Positions 52,764 to 61,800 of a DNA stretch of 64,000 nt are shown here, piece after piece. The stretch is from Achromobacter mucicolens. Its GTDB lineage: Bacteria; Pseudomonadota; Gammaproteobacteria; Burkholderiales; Burkholderiaceae_B. Position 1 is the stretch's first letter; every line of letters starts with the position of its first letter. Under the pieces are notes generated by a model that was not told the DNA's origin, searched no databases, and worked only from the letters and a program-made list of their open reading frames with translations. Location of the stretch: positions 1 to 64,000 of the forward strand of contig NZ_CADIJP010000009.1 in NCBI RefSeq assembly GCF_902859725.1, in the 5' to 3' direction. A program made the position numbers and the translations under genes.

Positions 52764-53324
52764 CTACGTGCCTTCCCAATGCGGCCCGGGCACGACGATG
52801 TCGAACAATTCCAGCACGCGCGCCACGGTGTGATCCACCATCTCTTCGATGGACGCGGGCCGGTGATAGAACGCCGGCAGCGGCGGAAACACGATGCCGC
52901 CCATTTCGGTCACCGCCGTCATGTTGCGCAGGTGAGCCAGATTGAACGGCGTCTCGCGCACCATCATCACAAGGCGGCGGCGCTCTTTCAGCGTGACGTC
53001 CGCGGCGCGGGTGATCAGGTTGTCGGACAGGCCGTGGGCCACGGCCGCCAGCGTGCGCATGGAGCACGGCACGATCACCATGCCCGCGGTCTGGAAAGCG
53101 CCGCTGGCCAGCGTGGCGCCCACGTCGCGCACGCTGTGCACGTGATCGGCCAGCGCATAGACGTCGTGGCGGCTGACATCGAGCTCATGCTTGATGTTCA
53201 GCACGCCAGAGGCGGACACCACCAGGTGCGTCTCGACGTCTTCGACGTTGCGCAGCGCCTGCAGCATGCGCACCGCATAGAGCGCGCCGGTAGCGCCCGT
53301 GATGCCGACGACGAGCCGCCGCAT
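52764..53324 (-). CDS. ubiX: Flavin prenyltransferase UbiX
   Basis: 186 residues. It makes prenyl-FMN, the cofactor of UbiD-type decarboxylases, from FMN and dimethylallyl phosphate. Family marks are VVGITGATGALYAVRML at the start, SASGVLNIKHEL, VPCSMRTLAAVAHGLSDNLITRAADV and RETPFNLAHLRNMTAV. Length is normal. It follows grxD, prmC, prfA and hemA on the same strand. A 16-bp direct repeat (52714-52729 and 52755-52770) overlaps its stop codon. Confidence 0.93.
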   Translation of the reverse strand: MRRLVVGITGATGALYAVRMLQALRNVEDVETHLVVSASGVLNIKHELDVSRHDVYALADHVHSVRDVGATLASGAFQTAGMVIVPCSMRTLAAVAHGLSDNLITRAADVTLKERRRLVMMVRETPFNLAHLRNMTAVTEMGGIVFPPLPAFYHRPASIEEMVDHTVARVLELFDIVVPGPHWEGT

Positions 53325-53330
53325 GATGCG

Positions 53331-53657
53331 TCAGGCCGTGGCGCCGGATTGCTCCAGCAGCGTCTTCAGTTCGCCGGACTCGTTCATCTCATTCATGATG
53401 TCCGAGCCGCCGATGAACTCGCCGGACACGTACAGCTGCGGAATGGTGGGCCAGCTGGAGAATTCCTTGATGCCCTGGCGGACTTCGTCGTCCTCCAGCA
53501 CATTGACCGTGACGAGCTTCTTCACGCCACAGCCTTTCAGGATTTGAATGGCCTTGCCGGAGAACCCGCATTGCGGGAACTGGGCGGTGCCTTTCATGAA
53601 CAGCACGACCGGGTGCTGGGTAACGGTTTCACGGATGAATTCTTGAACGTCGCTCAT
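53331..53657 (-). CDS. grxD: Monothiol glutaredoxin
   Basis: 108 residues. The CGFS active site is at 30-33 (PQCGFSGKA), followed by the GSH-binding [17 protein letters not shown] segment. It carries and transfers [2Fe-2S] clusters, usually as a homodimer or with BolA. The start at 53657 gives the normal N-terminus MSDVQEFI. It lies 6 bp before ubiX on the transcript. All conserved features are present. Confidence 0.95.
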   Translation of the reverse strand: MSDVQEFIRETVTQHPVVLFMKGTAQFPQCGFSGKAIQILKGCGVKKLVTVNVLEDDEVRQGIKEFSSWPTIPQLYVSGEFIGGSDIMNEMNESGELKTLLEQSGATA

Positions 53658-53771
53658 GGTGGTCTCTTGGACTGGCAAAACGGAATTGCTCAATTATAGG
53701 TACACCCGGGAAAACCGCCCGATTACCCCGGCACGGGGCCGGTATATCCGGGGCAAACGCAACAACACGTG

Positions 53772-54605
53772 TCAAACACCTGCGACCAGCAAACGCCCGC
53801 CCGAGATCCGCTGGATCCCCGCCAGATCCTGACGGCTGTGCACGTCTGCAAATCCGGCCTGGCGCAGCATGTCGCGTACCTGCTCCGCCTGATCCCAGCC
53901 GTGTTCCATCCAGAGCGAGCCGCCGGGTTTCAGGTGGGCGCCGGCGCCTTCGACAATGCGCGCCAGATCCTCCAGCCCGCCCGCGCCATCGGTCAGCGCG
54001 CCGCGCGGCTCAAAGCGCAGGTCGCCTTGGTCCAAATGCGGATCGTCGCTGGCCACGTAGGGCGGATTGGAGACGATCAGGTCAAAGCCCTCGCCGGCGG
54101 GCACGGCCTCGTACCAGCTGCCTTCGGCAAAGCGCACGGCAGCGGTCAACTCCCACGCGTTCGCGGCAGCCACGGCCAGCGCGGCCGCGCTGACGTCCGA
54201 CGCCATCACGCGCGCGTCGCGCCGCGCCAGCGCGATCGACACCGCGATCGCGCCGCTGCCCGTGCCCAGGTCCAGCACCATAGGCCCGGTGACGCCATCG
54301 ATGCATTCCAGCGCGGTTTCGACCAGCACTTCCGTGTCGGGCCGCGGAATCAGCACGTCGGGCGTCACCCGGAAGCGGTGCCCCATGAACTCGCGATGGC
54401 CCAGCAGGTAGGCCATGGGTTCGCCCGCCAGCCGGCGCAGCGCCAGGGCCTCGTACGCCGCCGCCACCTCGGGCGCCAGCGCATCGGTGTCGTGCGCCAG
54501 CAGCCAGGCGCGCGGCTTGTCCAGCACGTGCTCCAGCAGCATGCGCACTTCCAGGCGCGGCAGGCGCGTGTCCAGCAGCAGGCTCTTGATCTGGGGCCCT
54601 GGCAT
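53772..54605 (-). CDS. prmC: Release-factor glutamine methyltransferase
   Basis: 277 residues. It methylates the Gln of the GGQ motif in release factors. The SAM motif DLGTGSGA is at 112-119 and the catalytic NPPY at 180-183, after an N-terminal helical domain with IPRPDTE at 87-93. I start at MPGPQIKSL; an alternative start is 12 codons up. Its gene follows its substrate's gene prfA, which is typical. The stop codon lies inside GGTGTTTGACAC, a chance partial match to the intergenic 13-mer. Confidence 0.95.
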   Translation of the reverse strand: MPGPQIKSLLLDTRLPRLEVRMLLEHVLDKPRAWLLAHDTDALAPEVAAAYEALALRRLAGEPMAYLLGHREFMGHRFRVTPDVLIPRPDTEVLVETALECIDGVTGPMVLDLGTGSGAIAVSIALARRDARVMASDVSAAALAVAAANAWELTAAVRFAEGSWYEAVPAGEGFDLIVSNPPYVASDDPHLDQGDLRFEPRGALTDGAGGLEDLARIVEGAGAHLKPGGSLWMEHGWDQAEQVRDMLRQAGFADVHSRQDLAGIQRISGGRLLVAGV

Positions 54606-54615
54606 CGCGTCGGCC

Positions 54616-55698
54616 TCAGATGTCGTCGCCCAGCGCGGCAAGCTGCTCGGCCTGGTGCTCGGCGATCAGCGCGCCGGTCAGTTCCTCGAGGTCGCCTTCC
54701 ATGATCTGCTGCAGCTTGTACAGGGTCAGGTTGATGCGGTGATCGGTCACGCGGCCCTGCGGATAGTTGTAGGTGCGGATGCGCTCGGAGCGGTCGCCCG
54801 TGCCGATGAGGCTCTTGCGCTCGGCCGCTTCCTTGCTCTGGCGCTCGCGCTCTTCCTTGTCCTTCAGGCGCGCGGCCAGCACCTGCATGGCCTTGTCCTT
54901 GTTGCGGTGCTGCGAACGGTCGTCCTGGCATTCGACCACCAGCCCGGTCGGCAAGTGGGTGATGCGCACCGCCGAATCCGTCTTGTTGATGTGCTGGCCG
55001 CCCGCGCCGCTGGCGCGGAAGGTGTCGATGCGCAGGTCGCTGGGATTGATGACGATCTCGGACATGGCGTCGGCTTCGGCCATGATGGCGACCGTGCAGG
55101 CCGACGTGTGGATGCGGCCCTGCGCCTCGGTCGCCGGCACGCGCTGCACGCGGTGCGCCCCCGACTCGAACTTCAGACGTCCATACGCGCCGTCGCCGTC
55201 GATGCGCGCGATCACTTCCTTGTAGCCGCCCAGCTCGGACGGGCTTTCGGACATCAGTTCCACGCGCCAGCCGCGCTGTTCCGCGTAGCGCGTGTACATG
55301 CGCAAGAGGTCGCCCGAGAACAGCGCGCTCTCGTCGCCCCCCGTGCCCGCGCGGATTTCCAGGAACACGCTGCGCCCGTCGTTGGGGTCGCGCGGCAGGA
55401 GCAGCAGTTGCAGCGCCGCTTCCAGCGTTTCCAGCTTGCCGCGCCCGGTCTTGATCTCTTCTTCGGCCATCGCCTTCATGTCGGGCTCGGACAGCATCTC
55501 CTGCGCTGTCGCAATGTCTTCCTCGGTGCGGGCGAACGCGGTGAAGGCTTCGACCACCGGTTCCAGTTCGGCGCGCTCGCGGGAAAGCTTGCGAAAGCGG
55601 TCCATGTCGGACGCGGTTTCCGGTTCGGCGAGCAAGGCATCGACCTCGATCAGGCGATGGCACAAATGCTCCAGCCGGCTGCGCATGGAAGATTTCAT
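54616..55698 (-). CDS. prfA: Peptide chain release factor 1
   Basis: 360 residues. The PAT codon-recognition tripeptide is at 188-190 and the GGQ peptide-release motif at 233-235 ([10 protein letters not shown]). It reads UAG and UAA. The start at 55698 ([12 protein letters not shown]) is preferred; an internal ATG at 55686 is four codons downstream. The gene begins after a terminator that follows hemA, so it should have its own promoter, yet it stays in the normal hemA-prfA-prmC order. Confidence 0.96.
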   Translation of the reverse strand: MKSSMRSRLEHLCHRLIEVDALLAEPETASDMDRFRKLSRERAELEPVVEAFTAFARTEEDIATAQEMLSEPDMKAMAEEEIKTGRGKLETLEAALQLLLLPRDPNDGRSVFLEIRAGTGGDESALFSGDLLRMYTRYAEQRGWRVELMSESPSELGGYKEVIARIDGDGAYGRLKFESGAHRVQRVPATEAQGRIHTSACTVAIMAEADAMSEIVINPSDLRIDTFRASGAGGQHINKTDSAVRITHLPTGLVVECQDDRSQHRNKDKAMQVLAARLKDKEERERQSKEAAERKSLIGTGDRSERIRTYNYPQGRVTDHRINLTLYKLQQIMEGDLEELTGALIAEHQAEQLAALGDDI

Positions 55699-55724
55699 GA
55701 GGGGAAGACCCAAGGAGAAGACAG

Positions 55725-55756
55725 AAAAAGCGGGCGCCCACAAAGCGAACGCCCGC
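55725..55756 (-). terminator. Intrinsic terminator of hemA
   Basis: On the minus strand a 7-bp GCGGGCG/CGCCCGC stem with a 13-nt loop is followed by a run of five T. It lies 28 bp after the hemA stop and 27 bp before the prfA start. Confidence 0.75.
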
Positions 55757-55783
55757 CATGAGGCGGGGCGTGGGGCAGAGCCG

Positions 55784-57058
55784 CTAACGGCGGGAGTCGC
55801 GGCCGGGGAAGAGGCGCGGCATCCAGGCAAGCAGTTGCTTGCGGTCGTCGCCTTCGCTGCGGTTCAGTGCCGCGAGCGGGCCGTGCAGATACTTTTGCGT
55901 CAGGCCGTGCGCCAGTTGTTCGAGCACGGCTTCGGGCGATTCGCCCCGCGCGAGCAGGCGGCGGGCGCGTTCCAGTTCGGCGGCGCGGACGTCTTCGGCG
56001 GCCTGGTGCAGGTCGCGGATGACGGGCACTACTTCGCGGGATTGCATCCAGTGCATGAAGCCCTGGACGCGGGTTTCGATGATGGCTTCGGCTTGCACCA
56101 CCGCGGCGCGGCGGGCGTCGGTGCCAGTCTGCACCAACCGGCCCAGATCGTCGACGGAATACAGATACACGTCGTCCAGGCGCCCGACTTCGGGTTCGAT
56201 GTCGCGCGGCACGGCCAGATCGATCATGACCATCGGGCGGTGACGGCGCAGGCGCGTGGCCCGTTCCACCATCCCCAGGCCGAGGATGGGCAGGGAGCTT
56301 GCCGTACAGGAAACGACGACGTCGAATTCGGACAGCCGCTCGGTCAGGTCGGACAGCTTCATCGTGCTGGCCGAAAAGCGGTTGGCCAGCAGTTCGGCGC
56401 GTTCGGCCGTGCGGTTGGCCACCACCATGCTGCGCGGACGCTGCGCGGCAAAGTGCGTGGCGCACAGTTCGATCATTTCGCCCGCGCCGATGAACAGCGT
56501 GCGGGCCTGGTCCAGATTGCCGAACACACGCTCGGCCAGGCGCACCGCGGCGGCGGCCATGGACACGGATTCGGCGCCGATGGCGGTCTGCGAACGGACT
56601 TCCTTGGCGACCGAGAAGGTGCGCTGGAACATCTGATGCAGCAAGGTGCCCAGGGAACCGGCTTCGCCGGCGGCACGCACCGCGTCCTTCATCTGGCCCA
56701 CGATCTGGGTTTCGCCCAGCACCATGGAATCCAGGCCGCTCGCCACGCGGAAGGCGTGACGCACGGCGTCGTCTTGATGATGGCGATACAGGTGCGGGCG
56801 CAGCGTGCCGGCGTCCAGGCGGTTGTGTTCAGCCAGCCAGGCGGGCAACTGATCCGCCACGTGGCCGTCGGCCGCGCAGTAGATCTCGGTGCGATTACAG
56901 GTGGACAGGATGGCGGCTTCGCGGACAGAGCCGCCGAACGCCGAACGCAAGCCTTCGAGGGCGGGCTTGACCAGATCGACGGGCATGGACACGCGCTCGC
57001 GGACCGATACCGGCGCGGACGTGTGATTCAGACCGAAGGCAAGGACAGCTACCGACAT
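55784..57058 (-). CDS. hemA: Glutamyl-tRNA reductase
   Basis: 424 residues, normal length. It reduces glutamyl-tRNA to glutamate-1-semialdehyde, the first step of C5 tetrapyrrole synthesis. The nucleophile Cys54 is in [22 protein letters not shown] follows, and the NADPH-binding FIGAGEMIE lies near residue 190. The C-terminal dimerisation helix is present. The tetrapyrrole link fits the siroheme-using sulfite reductase elsewhere in the window. A -10-like TATAGT lies at 57108-57113 on the minus strand. Confidence 0.96.
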   Translation of the reverse strand: MSVAVLAFGLNHTSAPVSVRERVSMPVDLVKPALEGLRSAFGGSVREAAILSTCNRTEIYCAADGHVADQLPAWLAEHNRLDAGTLRPHLYRHHQDDAVRHAFRVASGLDSMVLGETQIVGQMKDAVRAAGEAGSLGTLLHQMFQRTFSVAKEVRSQTAIGAESVSMAAAAVRLAERVFGNLDQARTLFIGAGEMIELCATHFAAQRPRSMVVANRTAERAELLANRFSASTMKLSDLTERLSEFDVVVSCTASSLPILGLGMVERATRLRRHRPMVMIDLAVPRDIEPEVGRLDDVYLYSVDDLGRLVQTGTDARRAAVVQAEAIIETRVQGFMHWMQSREVVPVIRDLHQAAEDVRAAELERARRLLARGESPEAVLEQLAHGLTQKYLHGPLAALNRSEGDDRKQLLAWMPRLFPGRDSRR

Positions 57059-57340
57059 GTGTGAGGGATGGCGGAAAGCCACCCGCGGCTAAGCGTTAAG
57101 AACTGCCACTATAAGAACAATGTGCCGCAGCCCGCTTGTCTCGCGTCAAAGGCGGGAAAGCATCCGGCTGTAACAACAAAACCGCTGACGATTATACTCC
57201 TGCGGGTTATCCCCAGGCCACTTCCGCCCCCGATTGACGCCAGTTGACGCCTTTTCGTGCCGTGAAGCCAACAGTCTGCGGTAACGCCCGGGCAGCGAAA
57301 CCGTGTTGCGCAGAAAAAAGTGGCACAACGCGGACCCGGC
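57059..57340. other. Divergent gap between hemA and the tRNA-Phe genes
   Basis: No gene is supported. It holds the probable hemA promoter (minus-strand TATAGT at 57108-57113), and the octamer TGGCACAA occurs twice at the tRNA end (57321-57328 and 57341-57348). The left part is moderately AT-rich compared with the surroundings. Confidence 0.5.
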
Positions 57341-57369
57341 TGGCACAAGCCTGAAAAATTGTGTATAGT
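57341..57369 (+). promoter_or_regulatory. Promoter of the first tRNA-Phe gene
   Basis: TGGCAC (57341-57346) and TATAGT (57364-57369) are separated by 17 bp, giving a transcription start about 7 bp before the tRNA. The second tRNA-Phe has the same -10 (57571-57576) but a poorer -35. Confidence 0.6.
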
Positions 57370-57382
57370 TGCGGACTTCGTT

Positions 57383-57458
57383 GGCCTGGTAGCTCAGTCG
57401 GTAGAGCAGAGGATTGAAAATCCTTGTGTCGGTGGTTCGATTCCGCCCCAGGCCACCA
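57383..57458 (+). tRNA. tRNA-Phe (anticodon GAA), copy 1
   Basis: A 76-nt cloverleaf starts GGCCTGG and ends CCAGGCCACCA, with the 3' CCA encoded. The anticodon stem-loop GGATT-GAA-AATCC gives GAA. TTCGATTCC forms the T loop. The 7-bp acceptor stem is perfect. The D loop has the usual AGCTCAGTCGGTAGAGC. Confidence 0.98.
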
Positions 57459-57484
57459 AAAGCATTCGGGACTTCGGTTCCCAC

Positions 57485-57514
57485 AAAAAACCCAGCCCTC
57501 GCGCTGGGTTTTTT
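57485..57514 (+). terminator. Terminator of tRNA-Phe copy 1
   Basis: An AAAAACCCAGC/GCTGGGTTTTTT stem with a CCTCGC loop and T-tract lies 27 bp after the tRNA. Confidence 0.9.
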
Positions 57515-57589
57515 GTTGAGTTTTTTGTGGGTGGCGGCGTGTGCGCCTCCACCTGTCCCGACATTTTGTGTATAGTGGCGGGCTTCGTT

Positions 57590-57665
57590 GGCCTGGTAGC
57601 TCAGTCGGTAGAGCAGAGGATTGAAAATCCTTGTGTCGGTGGTTCGATTCCGCCCCAGGCCACCA
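57590..57665 (+). tRNA. tRNA-Phe (anticodon GAA), copy 2
   Basis: It is identical over 76 nt to the copy at 57383, with the same flanking GTGTATAGT and CCACCAAAAG. The repeat period is 207 bp. It has its own -10 and its own terminator, so the two copies are independent units. Confidence 0.98.
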
Positions 57666-57683
57666 AAAGATTCCTGCACTTAG

Positions 57684-57715
57684 CCCCGCCCGGTATTTAC
57701 TGCGGCGGGGTTTTT
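57684..57715 (+). terminator. Terminator of tRNA-Phe copy 2
   Basis: CCCCGCC (57684-57690) pairs with GGCGGGG (57704-57710) and is followed by TTTTT. Confidence 0.88.
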
Positions 57716-57791
57716 GCTTTCCGGCGCGCCAATTGCCAGACATGCTTGCGACACCTACCCCGCGCCGGCAGCGCCCGCAGCAAATGCGCCA

Positions 57792-57820
57792 TTCGCCATT
57801 CGCGAATTGCGAATGGCGAA
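57792..57820. repeat. Perfect 12-bp hairpin before the MscS gene
   Basis: TTCGCCATTCGC and GCGAATGGCGAA flank a GAATT loop. The stem is perfect and has no T-tract, so it is not a standard terminator. It lies 110 bp before the start of the channel gene. Confidence 0.6.
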
Positions 57821-57929
57821 ATCCACATCACCCTTCTGGCCCGCAGCATTTCGCGATATCGTGACATGCCGCCGTTTCGCAGTCGATCCCAAGTAACCGC
57901 ACGTCCGTCCCCCACCACGGAGTCGCAAC

Positions 57930-60389
57930 ATGCGCGCCCGCGCACGAATCCTCTTCTGCCTGTTTGGCCTGGTCCTGGGATGGGCGCGCGTGGCGCTTGC
58001 GGCGGAAACGCCCGCGCCCGCCGCGCCGCCTGCCGCGATCCAGATGGCCGAGATTCCGCTGCGGGCGGACACGGATTTGCGGTACGCCGAGGGCGTGTTG
58101 CAGCGCGCGGCGACGGCGGATCCGCTGACCGCGCTGATGCCCCCGCTCGATGCCATCGCCAAGTCCGCCGACGAAAAGCTCTACGAATTCCAGCCGGCCC
58201 AGTTGCGCAACTTTCCCATCATGCGGCTGGAAAGCCTGGAGCGGCATTGGGTTTTCGACGTGCGGCGGCTGGCGCGCTGGCGGGCCGACATGCGGCAGGC
58301 GACGGCCTGGTACGCCAGTGACGCGGCCGAGCTGCTGCGCCGGCGCACGGCCTGGCAGGCGATCAAGGACGCGCCGGGCGCGGCGGGGCTGCCGGCGGCA
58401 TTGGCCGACCGCGTCGACGTTGTGATCGCGCAGTTGCTGGCAGCCAGCCAGGCGCTGTCCGTGCCGCTGTCGCGCCAGGTTGAACTGGAACAGCGGGCCA
58501 ACGCGATCGAGGAACAGATCAAGGCGGGCCAGCGCCAGGTGACGGAGGCGATCAGCTACGTCGACGCGCGGCTCCTGCGGGTGGATTCGCCGCCGCTCTG
58601 GGCGTTGGACTGGTCCGGAAGATCCGACCTGGACACCATGACCCTTCTGCGCCAAGGTCTGGACATCGAGGTCCGCTTCGCGCGCGACTACGGCGCCGCC
58701 GGCGCCAGCAATCAGCGCGCGCTGCACACTTTGCAACTGCTGCTGCTGCCGCTGCTGATCTGGCTGGCCAGAAAGAGCCGCAACGCCATTCGCACCGGCG
58801 TCATGAGCGAAACCGCTGCCGGTGTGCTCGGGCGGCCCATCTCCACGTGGGTCCTGCTGTCGATGATGGGCGTGCTGGCCCTGGAGCCGGACGCGCCGTT
58901 GATGGTGCAGCAGATCGCCCTGGTGCTGGCGGCGGTGCCGGTGCTGCGTCTGCTTCCGCCCGCCAGCCGCCGGCAACTGGATCATTGGCCGCGCGTCATC
59001 ACCGCGCTCTTCCTTGCCGAGCGCCTGGGCTTCCTGTTCCTGGCCAACACCCTCTTCTATCGCCTGTCCACCGTGGCGGCGGCCGTCGCAGCCCTGACGG
59101 CCATTCTGTGGCTGCTGGCGCGCGGACGGCGCCAGACTTACCCGCCCGGTTCCGAGCGGCTGGTGCGCGCCTTGCGCGCCGTCGCATGGGGAGCGGCGGG
59201 GCTGCTGTGCGTGTCGCTTGGCGCGAACCTCATCGGCAATGTGTCGCTGTCCGAGATGCTGACCAGCGGCATCATCGGCAGCGGCTACTTCGGGCTGGTG
59301 CTGTACGCGGGCGTCACCGTCATCATCACCCTGCTGCAGCTTCTGCTGGCCCGTCAGGGCATTTCGCGCTTCCGGCTGGCGCGCGAACATGCGCCGCCGC
59401 TGGTGCTGCTGCTGATCCGTCTTATCAGCGCCGCCGCGGTCGTGGGCTGGGCGGTCTACACCATGGACCGCTTCCGCGTCCTGCGCGCCACCTACGCCTT
59501 CGTGACGCAGGTCCTGTCCTACACGCTGGAAGTCGGCGAGGTCTCGATCAGCCTGGGCAACATCCTGGTCTTCGCGATCTCGGTCGTGATTGCCTTCTGG
59601 GCCGCGCGCGCGGTGCGCCTCATCCTGCACGACGAGGTCCTGACCCGCATGTCGCTGCCGCGCGGCGTCGGCAACAGCATCGCCTCGCTGTCGTACTACC
59701 TGGTGCTGCTGCTGGGATTGGGCATCGCGCTGTCGGCCGCGGGTTTCCAGACCAGCCAGCTCACCATCGTGTTCGGCGCCTTGGGCGTGGGCATCGGCTT
59801 TGGCCTGCAGGGCGTGGTGAACAACTTTGTGTCGGGCCTGATCCTGATGTTCGAGCGGCCGATCCAGCCCGGCGATGTCGTGGAGATCGGCGGCACGTCG
59901 GGCCAGGTAAGGGATATCGGCATGCGCGCCACCCGCATCAAGACGTTCGACGGCGCCGACGTGATCGTCCCGAACGGCACGCTGCTGTCCGACAAGCTGA
60001 CCAACTGGACGATGCTGGACCGCAGCCGCAGGATCGAGATCAGCATCGGGCTGGCCTACGGCACCGACCCGCGGCAGGTGCTCGCGCTGCTGGACGACGT
60101 CGCGCGGCAGACGCCGGGCGTAGTCACGGAGCCTGCGCCGATGGTGCTCTTCATGGGCTTTGGCGCCAGCACGCTGGATTTCAGCTTGCGCGCGTGGACC
60201 TACGACTTCGACCGGTGGATCGAGATCCGCAGCGACATGCTGGCGCGGATGTACGACACGCTACGGGACGCGGGCATCCAGATCCCCTTTCCGCAGCGGG
60301 ACTTGCACTTGCGCAGTGTTTCGGAAGAGGCGGGCCGTGCGATCTTCGCGGCCAGGCAACCCGGACCGGATGCCCCGCCTGCGGGCTGA
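57930..60389 (+). CDS. Large MscS-family mechanosensitive channel
   Basis: 819 residues. A signal peptide (cleavage near ALAA, about 25) precedes a periplasmic helical domain of about 200 residues. About ten membrane helices and the MscS pore and beta domain follow. The pore helix is FGALGVGIGFGLQGVVNNFVSG; the beta domain has QPGDVVEIGGTSGQVRDIGMRATRIKTFDGADVIVPNG. It should open under membrane tension and release solutes on osmotic downshift. The extended N-terminus places it with the MscK/YbdG/DUF3772-like large members. Standalone gene, convergent with the Lrp/AsnC gene. Confidence 0.92.
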   Translation: MRARARILFCLFGLVLGWARVALAAETPAPAAPPAAIQMAEIPLRADTDLRYAEGVLQRAATADPLTALMPPLDAIAKSADEKLYEFQPAQLRNFPIMRLESLERHWVFDVRRLARWRADMRQATAWYASDAAELLRRRTAWQAIKDAPGAAGLPAALADRVDVVIAQLLAASQALSVPLSRQVELEQRANAIEEQIKAGQRQVTEAISYVDARLLRVDSPPLWALDWSGRSDLDTMTLLRQGLDIEVRFARDYGAAGASNQRALHTLQLLLLPLLIWLARKSRNAIRTGVMSETAAGVLGRPISTWVLLSMMGVLALEPDAPLMVQQIALVLAAVPVLRLLPPASRRQLDHWPRVITALFLAERLGFLFLANTLFYRLSTVAAAVAALTAILWLLARGRRQTYPPGSERLVRALRAVAWGAAGLLCVSLGANLIGNVSLSEMLTSGIIGSGYFGLVLYAGVTVIITLLQLLLARQGISRFRLAREHAPPLVLLLIRLISAAAVVGWAVYTMDRFRVLRATYAFVTQVLSYTLEVGEVSISLGNILVFAISVVIAFWAARAVRLILHDEVLTRMSLPRGVGNSIASLSYYLVLLLGLGIALSAAGFQTSQLTIVFGALGVGIGFGLQGVVNNFVSGLILMFERPIQPGDVVEIGGTSGQVRDIGMRATRIKTFDGADVIVPNGTLLSDKLTNWTMLDRSRRIEISIGLAYGTDPRQVLALLDDVARQTPGVVTEPAPMVLFMGFGASTLDFSLRAWTYDFDRWIEIRSDMLARMYDTLRDAGIQIPFPQRDLHLRSVSEEAGRAIFAARQPGPDAPPAG

Positions 60390-60425
60390 AGCTGTACCTA
60401 CCTTAGCGCCGGCCTCGGCGCCGGT

Positions 60426-60896
60426 TCACCCGCCAGCCATCACCGGCACCGTCAATCCGTTCTTCACCCGGCTCATCACCACCAGCGTCGAGAACCGCTT
60501 CACGTTCGGATTGCCCCAGAAGTACCGCTGCGCGAACACCTCGTATTCGGCCATGTCGCGCATGGTGAGCGTCAGCACGAAATCGACCTCGCCCGTCACC
60601 GACAGGCATTGCATGATTTCGGGCGCGCTCTGCATGGCGCGCTTGAACTGGTCGAGTTTGTCGGCGCGTTCGCTTTCCAGCGAGACCAGCACAACCATCG
60701 TAATGCCGCGGCCCACGGCGGCGGGATCGACGACGGACACGTCCGCCGTCACCACCTTGGCTTCGCGCAGCCGCTTCATGCGGCGCAGGCAGGATACCGG
60801 CGACAGGTTCACGCGTTGCGCGACGTCCTGGCTGGTGCGTTGGTTGTCTTCCTGCAGGCTTTGCAGGATCTGCAGGTCGAAATCGTCTAGTTCCAT
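60426..60896 (-). CDS. Lrp/AsnC-family transcriptional regulator
   Basis: 156 residues. The N-terminal helix-turn-helix (about 5-60, DFDLQILQSLQEDNQRTSQDVAQRVNLS) is followed by the RAM ligand-binding domain with the GEVDFVLTLTMRDMAEYE pattern. It senses an amino acid, probably. It is divergent from the LysE-type exporter at 61103 with a 206-bp gap and likely controls it, as in other Lrp/exporter pairs. That target is inferred from position. Confidence 0.92.
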   Translation of the reverse strand: MELDDFDLQILQSLQEDNQRTSQDVAQRVNLSPVSCLRRMKRLREAKVVTADVSVVDPAAVGRGITMVVLVSLESERADKLDQFKRAMQSAPEIMQCLSVTGEVDFVLTLTMRDMAEYEVFAQRYFWGNPNVKRFSTLVVMSRVKNGLTVPVMAGG

Positions 60897-61067
60897 GGGG
60901 CGTTCGGAACGCGGGGAAATGGCGCCCAGGATGGCGCGGGACAGGCTATTCGAGGATTCTAATCGGGACGGCGATGCAATCCTTCGCGATTTCGACGGGA
61001 AACTTCATTTCGGGGCCGCGGGACGCAGGAATTATTCAGGCCGCTTGCTTACACTGGGAGCCCTCCG

Positions 61068-61087
61068 CCCGCACATGCGGGTTTTTT
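61068..61087 (+). terminator. Hairpin-T6 in the leader of the LysE-type exporter
   Basis: CCCGCA-CA-TGCGGG followed by TTTTTT ends only 15 bp before the ATG at 61103. It has the form of an intrinsic terminator and lies on the gene's own leader. A TACACT-type -10 at about 61050 would place it within the first 40 nt of the transcript. A transcription attenuator is possible. Confidence 0.55.
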
Positions 61088-61102
61088 CACGCAGCACCCG
61101 CA

Positions 61103-61747
61103 ATGCCCTCACTCCAGCTGTTCCTGCTGTTCCTGGCCGCCGATGCGGCCTTGAAGCTTACGCCCGGACCCGACATGGCGCTTACGCTGTCGCGGGGCAT
61201 GACGCAGGGATTCCGCCCCGCCTTCCATAGCGTGCTGGGCAACGTGGCGGCCGGGTTCATCCAGGTGCCCGCCGTGGTGCTGGGGCTGGCGTCGGTGCTG
61301 CGGACCTTTCCCACGCTGTTCGTCGGCATCAAGGCGGCGGGCGGCCTGTACCTGGGCTACCTGGGCATCAAGGCCATGATCCGGTGCGCGAACGCCGCCG
61401 AGGTGTCGCTGGCGGCCCAGCCGGGCGACGCGCGCGACGCCTTCTGGCAGGGTTTCATCACCAATCTGCTGAACCCGAAGGTGCTGCTTTTCATGATCGC
61501 CTTCCTGCCTCAGTTCACCTCGCCGGATAACGGACCGGTCTGGATCCAGATGCTGGTGCTGGGCGTCACGATGAAGGCGCTCAGCCTGCCGTACGGCAGT
61601 TGCTTTGCGTACGGCGCGTCGCGCATCCGCGGCTGGGTCGGGCGCAACCCCTGGTTCCTGCGCATGCAGCAGGGGCTGCTGGGCGCAACCATGTTCGGGC
61701 TGGCGATCTACGTACTGATATCCACGGCGATGAATCCGCAGCCCTGA
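61103..61747 (+). CDS. LysE/RhtB-family amino-acid exporter
   Basis: 214 residues and six hydrophobic segments. Family marks are LKLTPGPDMALTLSRGM (about 17-33), the GNVAAGFIQVPAVVLGLAS region and WQGFITNLLNPKVLLFMIAFLPQF. I start at MPSLQLF (61103), after the T6 hairpin; a start further up would read through that hairpin. It is divergent from the Lrp/AsnC gene and 53 bp before an RhtA-like exporter. Export of an amino acid such as lysine, homoserine or threonine is expected; the substrate is not readable. Confidence 0.92.
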   Translation: MPSLQLFLLFLAADAALKLTPGPDMALTLSRGMTQGFRPAFHSVLGNVAAGFIQVPAVVLGLASVLRTFPTLFVGIKAAGGLYLGYLGIKAMIRCANAAEVSLAAQPGDARDAFWQGFITNLLNPKVLLFMIAFLPQFTSPDNGPVWIQMLVLGVTMKALSLPYGSCFAYGASRIRGWVGRNPWFLRMQQGLLGATMFGLAIYVLISTAMNPQP

Positions 61748-61800
61748 CCGCCCATTCGCCCGCCTGAACCGACGACGCCATTGCACACCCTCAGCCTTCC

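Noticed and set aside
53767-53780. GTGTCAAACACC as another copy of the 13-mer palindrome
   Set aside because: It overlaps the prmC stop codon and has a mismatch; it is explained by coding sequence.
57146-57743. Two long minus-strand reading frames over the tRNA-Phe pair
   Set aside because: They are antisense to both tRNA genes; the repeated motif in the translated product comes from the tRNA repeat itself, so neither is a gene.
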